Shown piece after piece: positions 59,611 through 64,000 of a DNA stretch of 64,000 nucleotides (position 1 is the first letter of the stretch; every line of letters starts with the position of its first letter). A program made the translations under genes and the position numbers. The stretch is from positions 44,968 through 108,967 of the forward strand of contig NZ_JAGFNS010000020.1 in assembly GCF_017592555.1 (NCBI RefSeq). Reading direction: 5' to 3'. The stretch comes from Actinoplanes flavus (GTDB taxonomy: Bacteria > Actinomycetota > Actinomycetes > Mycobacteriales > Micromonosporaceae). The notes beneath the pieces were generated by a model, which was given only the letters and a program-made list of their open reading frames with translations, did not search any database and was not told the origin of the DNA.

Positions 59611-59841
59611 ATGACGGAACAGCGGTGGCGGATCCAGATCGACAAGCGCACGTGCATCGGCTCCGGGCTGTGCATCGGGATCTCGCCGGACCACTTCAGG
59701 CTCGTCGACGGGCGATCCGAACCGCGTGCCGAGAGCGTCACGCCGGACGACCTGGTGCTGGATGCCGCCGAATTCTGCCCGGTCGAGGCGATCCTCGTTC
59801 GCGCGGAGAACACCATGACCATCCTCGCCCCGCAGCAGTGA
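59611..59841 (+). CDS. [3Fe-4S]-type ferredoxin
   Basis: 76 residues. Cys pattern CIGSGLC (Cx5C) plus CPVEAI, giving the three-Cys set of actinobacterial P450 ferredoxins. It passes electrons to P450s and is the only ferredoxin in the cluster, so it probably serves all three. No ferredoxin reductase is encoded here. Confidence 0.93.
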   Translation: MTEQRWRIQIDKRTCIGSGLCIGISPDHFRLVDGRSEPRAESVTPDDLVLDAAEFCPVEAILVRAENTMTILAPQQ

Positions 59842-59874
59842 GGGTCGCCCGAACCGTACCGGAAGGGATTCCCG

Positions 59875-61116
59875 ATGCCCCTCGACGAACGTGTCCTCAC
59901 CCCCCGTGAGTCGATGATCGTGGCGGCCGGCGCCAGCCCGGCGTTCGTCACCGTCACCGCCGACGGGCCCCTCGACATCGACGTGCTGGGGCACGCGTTG
60001 CGGCTGCTCGCCGAGGCGAATCCGATTCTCCGGTCGGAGATCGTCCGCACCGGCGACGAGCGGTACGTGCTCCGGGTCGACGACCACACCCCCTCCATCA
60101 CGGTTCGCGACGACGGCACGACGTTCGCCGACGTGGTCAACACCCCCTGGGACGCCGGCGAGCGGACTGCTCAGCTCCTGGTGCTCCGGGAGAGCCGGGG
60201 CTGGGCGATCGTCCTCGCGGTCCACCATGCGGTCGCGGACGGCCAGCTGATCACCACACTCCTGCGGCGGCTGGTCGAGTACTACACCGCCCTCGTCTCC
60301 GGAGCCCGCGTGGCGGTCGTACGCCGCGACGAGTTGGACCCGCCGCTCGAGGAGGTGCTGCGCCGGATGGGAGCGGTGCCGGCGTCGGCCGAGCCGGTTC
60401 AGGACACCGCACCGGAGGAGGTCACCACGCTGGCGCCCGGATCCGTGCCGGCAGCCGGGCGGCCGAGCTTCGGCATCCGCAACCTGCGACTCGGCCCGGA
60501 GGCCACGGCCCGGTTCATCTCGGCCGCCAAGGCGCACCGGCTGTCGGTCAGCAGCCTGGTGGTCGGGGCGATGACGGTGGCGCTTCGCGGCATGCACGAC
60601 TCCCCGGACCCGTTGACGCTGGCACTGTGCCTCCAGGTGGATCTGCGCAGCCGGATGACGCCGCCGGTGCCGCCGGACGCGGCCATGAGCGCGGTCGGCA
60701 GCGTGATCATCAATCTGCCGACACCGTACGACGCCGGTCCGGTCGAGGTGGGCACGCAGGTCGACAGCCGGATGCCCGGCGCCGTGCGGCAGGCACTACG
60801 GCAGGCGGCGCTGCTCGCGGCCGGGAAACTGCGCCTGTCGAGGGCACAGGAGATCTCGATCAGCATCTCGAACCTCGGCCGGCTGTCCTTTCCGTCCGTC
60901 GCCGGTGACCTCCGGTTCGGAACGATCCGCTCCGTGGCCACCATGCCCTTCATGCGCGTCCCCGCTCTGGTGGTCAACACCACGAACGGCTCGCTGAACC
61001 TGGACCTCATCTACAACCGCGCATTCCTGACCGACGACGTGGTGCATCACCTGACACAGGGGTTCGAGAGCCGGCTGGCGGCGCTGGCCCGCACGGGCGC
61101 GAGCTCCTCAGTCTGA
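59875..61116 (+). CDS. PapA-like condensation-fold acyltransferase
   Basis: 413 residues. The active-site motif is HHAVADG (about residue 121), matching HHxxxDG of condensation-fold acyltransferases, with a later structural motif DLRSRMTPP. It is a free-standing protein without carrier domain, so it most likely transfers an acyl group from CoA or a carrier to a hydroxyl, as PapA5-type enzymes do. The acyl donor may come from the ligase at 36894; the acceptor could be a deoxysugar or scaffold hydroxyl. It lies between the ferredoxin and sugar genes. Confidence 0.85.
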   Translation: MPLDERVLTPRESMIVAAGASPAFVTVTADGPLDIDVLGHALRLLAEANPILRSEIVRTGDERYVLRVDDHTPSITVRDDGTTFADVVNTPWDAGERTAQLLVLRESRGWAIVLAVHHAVADGQLITTLLRRLVEYYTALVSGARVAVVRRDELDPPLEEVLRRMGAVPASAEPVQDTAPEEVTTLAPGSVPAAGRPSFGIRNLRLGPEATARFISAAKAHRLSVSSLVVGAMTVALRGMHDSPDPLTLALCLQVDLRSRMTPPVPPDAAMSAVGSVIINLPTPYDAGPVEVGTQVDSRMPGAVRQALRQAALLAAGKLRLSRAQEISISISNLGRLSFPSVAGDLRFGTIRSVATMPFMRVPALVVNTTNGSLNLDLIYNRAFLTDDVVHHLTQGFESRLAALARTGASSSV

Positions 61117-61148
61117 TGCATCCGATTCCACCAAGCCGGGAGACAAGC

Positions 61149-62318
61149 ATGCATGTCACGACGGAACAGGCCGAGACCCTCATCCTCGCCGCGGGCGGGC
61201 GTGAGACGGAACTCGACGCCGCCATCACGGACATCGGGGCGAAGGCGGTGGCCTCGCTCGCCGCGGAGGAACTGGTGTTCCGCGGCAGGCTGCCGTCCAA
61301 CAAGACCCTCGTCCACGTCCAGCTCGACATGCTCCACGACAAGGAGACGTTCACCTACACGATCAGCGTGCGGGCCGGCGAGCCGGTCACTCTGGCCGAG
61401 GGGAAGCACGACGAGGCGATCTTCCTGCTGGAGTTCGAGCTCGCGATCCTGGTCCGCAGCCTCTACGGCGCCCCGCGGGAGCACAGCGCCACCGCGCACC
61501 GCAAACGGCTGCTCGTGGAACGCCCCACCGCGAAGGCGCTGTACGAGGGTCCGCTGCGCGGCGACTGGTACTCGGTGGGACGCGCGGTCGACACCGTGCT
61601 CAGTGGATGTACGGCCGGTCCCGCCGATCTCGGTGAGCTGTCGGTCCGGCACGGGACGGACAAGTGGGGTACGTGGCATTGGTACACCCCGCATTACGAG
61701 CGGCACCTGCGTGGCATGCGCGGCGAGCCGGTACGGATCCTCGAGATCGGCATCGGCGGGTACAACAATCCCGATCTCGGCGGCTGGTCGCTGAAGATGT
61801 GGAAGGCCTTCTTCCCCCGGGGCCTCGTCACCGGACTGGACGTCTTCGCCAAGCACGGCCTGGACGAGCCCCGGATCCGCACCGTGCAGGGCGACCAGAC
61901 CGACCCCGGGTTCCTGACGTCCTTCGGCGAGCAGAACGGGCCGTTCGACGTCATCGTGGACGACGGAAGCCACGTCAACGAGCACATTCGCACCTCGTTC
62001 GAGGCGTTGTTCCGTTTCGTACGGCCGGGTGGCTTCTACATCATCGAGGACATGTGGACCGCCTACTGCGAGAAGTTCGGCGGATCCGAGAGCGCGGTCT
62101 CGCCGCCGACCACGTCCGTCGGGATGCTGCAGTCGCTGCTCGACAAGCTCCACTACCAGGAGCGCCCCGGGGAGACCGGCGACGGCATCGCCGAACAGGT
62201 GGTGGGCGTGCACGTCTACCACAACATCGCGTTCATCGAGAAGGGCTTGAACGCCGAAGGTGGCATCGCGCCCTCGGTCTCGCGGTTCTTCGAGTCCTCC
62301 CCCTCCACGCCGCAGTGA
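61149..62318 (+). CDS. MycE-type sugar O-methyltransferase
   Basis: 389 residues from the ATG at 61149 with GGGAG upstream; an ATG at 61116 lacks one. The N-terminal domain (about 1-150) and C-terminal SAM domain fit MycE of mycinamicin synthesis: LSVRHGTDKWGTWHWYTPHYERHL, ILEIGIGGYNNPDLGGWSL, VIVDDGSHVNEHIRTSFEALF, FYIIEDMWTAY. In MycE, acidic residues in the last two segments bind the metal. It would methylate a hydroxyl on the transferred deoxysugar. With the NanM-type enzyme it suggests two O-methyl sugars or a di-O-methyl sugar. The epimerase starts at its stop (ATGA). Confidence 0.87.
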   Translation: MHVTTEQAETLILAAGGRETELDAAITDIGAKAVASLAAEELVFRGRLPSNKTLVHVQLDMLHDKETFTYTISVRAGEPVTLAEGKHDEAIFLLEFELAILVRSLYGAPREHSATAHRKRLLVERPTAKALYEGPLRGDWYSVGRAVDTVLSGCTAGPADLGELSVRHGTDKWGTWHWYTPHYERHLRGMRGEPVRILEIGIGGYNNPDLGGWSLKMWKAFFPRGLVTGLDVFAKHGLDEPRIRTVQGDQTDPGFLTSFGEQNGPFDVIVDDGSHVNEHIRTSFEALFRFVRPGGFYIIEDMWTAYCEKFGGSESAVSPPTTSVGMLQSLLDKLHYQERPGETGDGIAEQVVGVHVYHNIAFIEKGLNAEGGIAPSVSRFFESSPSTPQ

Positions 62319-62965
62319 TGAAGATCGAGCCGATGGCGGTCCTGGACGCGTACCGCATCACCCCGACGTACATGGCGGACCGGCGCGGCAGCTTCACCGA
62401 GGCGTGGCGGCTGAACGAGCTCGACGTCTACCTCGACGAACCGTTCGTGGTACGCCAGGCGAACTTCTCGGTGTCGCGGCGCAACACGTTGCGCGGCATT
62501 CATGGCACCACCTTCCCGCCGGGACAGGCGAAACTGGTCACCTGTGTCCGGGGGGCGGCGCTCGACGTCGTCGTGGACCTGCGGGTGGGCTCACCGACGT
62601 TCGGCCAGTTCGACATCACGCCGCAGGACGCGGAATCCGGTGTCGGCGTCTACGTGCCCGACGGGCTCGGCCACGCCTTTCTGGCACTCACCGACGACAC
62701 CTGCATGAACTATCTGTGCTCCACCGAGTACGTGCCGGGGACCATGATCGACATCCAGGCCATCGATCCGGACCTGGGCATCCCGTGGAATCTGACCGAG
62801 AAGCCGATCATGTCCGACAAGGACGCGGCCGCGCCGACGCTCGCCGAGGTGCTGGCAGCCGGACGACTGCCCCATTACCGGCCGGGCGGCCACCGAGCCA
62901 AGGAAGGGGAATCTCATGGCGGACCCACGCGGCACAGTCCGGATCGGGGTGATCGGGTGCGCTGA
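62318..62965 (+). CDS. dTDP-4-keto-6-deoxyhexose 3,5-epimerase (RmlC-like)
   Basis: 215 residues, ATG overlapping the previous stop. Cupin fold with the catalytic His in RGIHGTTFPPGQAKLV and Tyr in NYLCSTEYVPG, plus DVVVDLRVGSPTFGQ and DPDLGIPW. Both catalytic residues are present, so it should be active; the presence of Tyr suggests it can epimerise C-5 and lead to an L-sugar. The last 50 bases overlap the next gene. Confidence 0.9.
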   Translation: MKIEPMAVLDAYRITPTYMADRRGSFTEAWRLNELDVYLDEPFVVRQANFSVSRRNTLRGIHGTTFPPGQAKLVTCVRGAALDVVVDLRVGSPTFGQFDITPQDAESGVGVYVPDGLGHAFLALTDDTCMNYLCSTEYVPGTMIDIQAIDPDLGIPWNLTEKPIMSDKDAAAPTLAEVLAAGRLPHYRPGGHRAKEGESHGGPTRHSPDRGDRVR

Positions 62966-63911
62966 CATCGCCGCGCGACGGACCCTGCCGGCGATGCGGG
63001 CGGACAGCACCATCGAGCTCCGGGCCATAGCCAGCCGTGATCGGCTCAAGGCGAAGGGGTTCGCGGACGCCTTCGGCATCGACACCGCCCTGGGCGATTA
63101 CGCCGAGCTTCTCCGGCGTGACGACATCGACGCCGTTTACCTGCCCCTGCCGGCCGTGTTGCACGCCGAGTGGGTGGAGCGAGCCCTCCTGGCCGGCAAG
63201 CACGTCCTGGTCGAGAAGCCGCTCACCACGGAACTGCGGGATACCGAGCGGCTCATCCTCCTGGCGCGCGAACGGGGGCGCCTGGTGATGGAGAACATGA
63301 TGTTCCTCCATCATCCGCAGCATTCCCGGGTCGGCGAACTCGTCGCGGAGGGGGCGATCGGCGAGCTGCGCACGCTGACCGCCGGTTTCACGATCCCCCC
63401 GAAGCCGGCCGACGACATCCGGTATCGACCCGACGTCGGTGGCGGCGCCCTGGTGGACATCGGTGTCTATCCGATCCGTGCCGCCCTGCGGTTTCTCGGG
63501 CCGGACCTTCGACTCGTCGGCGCCGTGCTCCGTGTCGATCGTGCTCGCGGTGTCGTGGTGGGTGGAAGCGCCCTGCTGTCCGATCCGGAGGGTGTGACCG
63601 CCCAGCTCACCTTCGGCATGGAGCACTCCTACCGCAACGGCTACGCATTGGCGGGCAGCTCCGGCAGGCTCGGCGTGGATCGGGTCTTCACGCCACCGCC
63701 GGAGTACCGCCCCGTCGTCCGCATCGAGCGCCAGGATCACCGGGAGGAGATCACGCTGCCGCCGGCCGACCAGTTCGCGAACATCGTCGGCTTCTTCGCC
63801 GCCGCCGTCCGGGAGGGCGCCGACCTGACGTCCTACCACGACGATTCCCGCCGCCAAGCGAGCCTCGTCGACGACATTCGCAACAAGGCGGAGTACGCCT
63901 ACCTCTCCTGA
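62916..63911 (+). CDS. NDP-hexose 3-ketoreductase (Gfo/Idh/MocA family)
   Basis: 331 residues; the ATG has AAGGAAGGGGA upstream and lies inside the epimerase tail. Rossmann motif GVIGCADIAARRTLPAM and the EKPLTTE motif of the family. It reduces the 3-keto group made by the 2,3-dehydratase, completing the 2-deoxysugar. No 3-deoxygenase (PLP/iron-sulfur) or aminotransferase is present, so the sugar probably keeps its 3-hydroxyl. Last gene of the final operon. Confidence 0.92.
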   Translation: MADPRGTVRIGVIGCADIAARRTLPAMRADSTIELRAIASRDRLKAKGFADAFGIDTALGDYAELLRRDDIDAVYLPLPAVLHAEWVERALLAGKHVLVEKPLTTELRDTERLILLARERGRLVMENMMFLHHPQHSRVGELVAEGAIGELRTLTAGFTIPPKPADDIRYRPDVGGGALVDIGVYPIRAALRFLGPDLRLVGAVLRVDRARGVVVGGSALLSDPEGVTAQLTFGMEHSYRNGYALAGSSGRLGVDRVFTPPPEYRPVVRIERQDHREEITLPPADQFANIVGFFAAAVREGADLTSYHDDSRRQASLVDDIRNKAEYAYLS

Positions 63912-63913
63912 GC

Positions 63914-63951
63914 GGACGCGGCATCGCCCCGGCCGGGGTGATGCCGCGTCC
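63914..63951. terminator. Strong hairpin ending the cluster
   Basis: A 12-bp stem GGACGCGGCATC / GATGCCGCGTCC whose loop contains CCCCGGCCGGGG, a second palindrome. It begins 3 bases after the 3-ketoreductase stop and is a good operon terminator. Confidence 0.78.
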
Positions 63952-64000
63952 ACGCCACGCCAAGAACCGCACCACACGTGAATAAGGCGGAGCCCTCCCG

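Noticed and set aside
1..64000. CRISPR arrays, tRNA or rRNA genes, plasmid or phage origins
   Set aside because: I looked for regular direct repeats, cloverleaf-like stretches and rRNA-like conserved segments and saw none.

Overview
This is high-GC actinomycete DNA. Gene style (secreted carbohydrate-active enzymes with lectin-like modules, GTG and TTG starts, SARP and ECF41 regulators) suggests Micromonosporaceae such as Actinoplanes or Micromonospora; that is an inference, since the window has no rRNA or other marker gene. There are three regions.

Region 1 (1-12.4 kb) is for secreted polysaccharide breakdown. It holds a GH43 enzyme cut by the left edge, a GH43 with a ricin-type lectin module, a PL11 rhamnogalacturonan lyase, a PA14-GH2-LamG glycosidase, a GH5 enzyme and another GH43. 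A membrane-anchored Hsp70-like protein sits among them. Three promoter regions share a LacI-type 14-bp operator, so the pectin/arabinan genes look like one regulon.

Region 2 (12.5-23.6 kb) holds an M1 aminopeptidase and a Pls-type (epsilon-polylysine-synthetase-like) NRPS. An IS200/IS605-type TnpB element separates them and sits exactly at what looks like the former overlapping stop/start junction. A transmembrane Ser/Thr kinase follows, with a neighbouring membrane protein carrying tandem decapeptide repeats, then a divergent SnoaL-like / ECF41 sigma factor pair.

Region 3 (23.6-63.9 kb) is a large biosynthetic gene cluster for what I infer to be a glycosylated, acylated, methylated terpenoid. 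Precursor supply comes from dxs, ispG and ispH. Scaffold genes are a trans-polyprenyl diphosphate synthase, a UbiA-family membrane enzyme, a squalene/hopene-cyclase-like protein whose DXDD acid motif is altered, and a squalene-epoxidase-like flavoenzyme. Oxidation genes are three P450s, one ferredoxin and an Fe(II)/2-oxoglutarate dioxygenase. Deoxysugar genes (RmlA, 2,3-dehydratase, 3-ketoreductase, 3,5-epimerase, 4-ketoreductase) fit a 2,6-dideoxy-L-hexose; the 4,6-dehydratase is not in the window. Two glycosyltransferases, a NanM-type and a MycE-type sugar O-methyltransferase, a fused double methyltransferase, a PapA-like acyltransferase and an acyl-CoA ligase complete the tailoring set. Unusual members are a tryptophan 2,3-dioxygenase, a FAH-family protein, a truncated adenylation protein, an alpha/beta hydrolase without its nucleophilic serine, and a MoxR AAA+ / VWA / 13-residue-repeat operon. 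From memory the gene set recalls the phenalinolactone cluster, but I see no pyrrole-forming genes, and the tryptophan dioxygenase and MoxR/VWA operon are additional.

Regulation: a SARP gene (TTG start, overlapping leader ORF) and a 74-residue stand-alone LuxR helix-turn-helix lie inside the cluster. A 19-bp motif of the form ACCCC-N9-GGGGT recurs upstream of most cluster transcription units (25.4, 25.5, 48.6, 50.9 and 55.5 kb) and is the best candidate for a cluster-wide operator. A strong hairpin at 63914-63951 closes the last operon.
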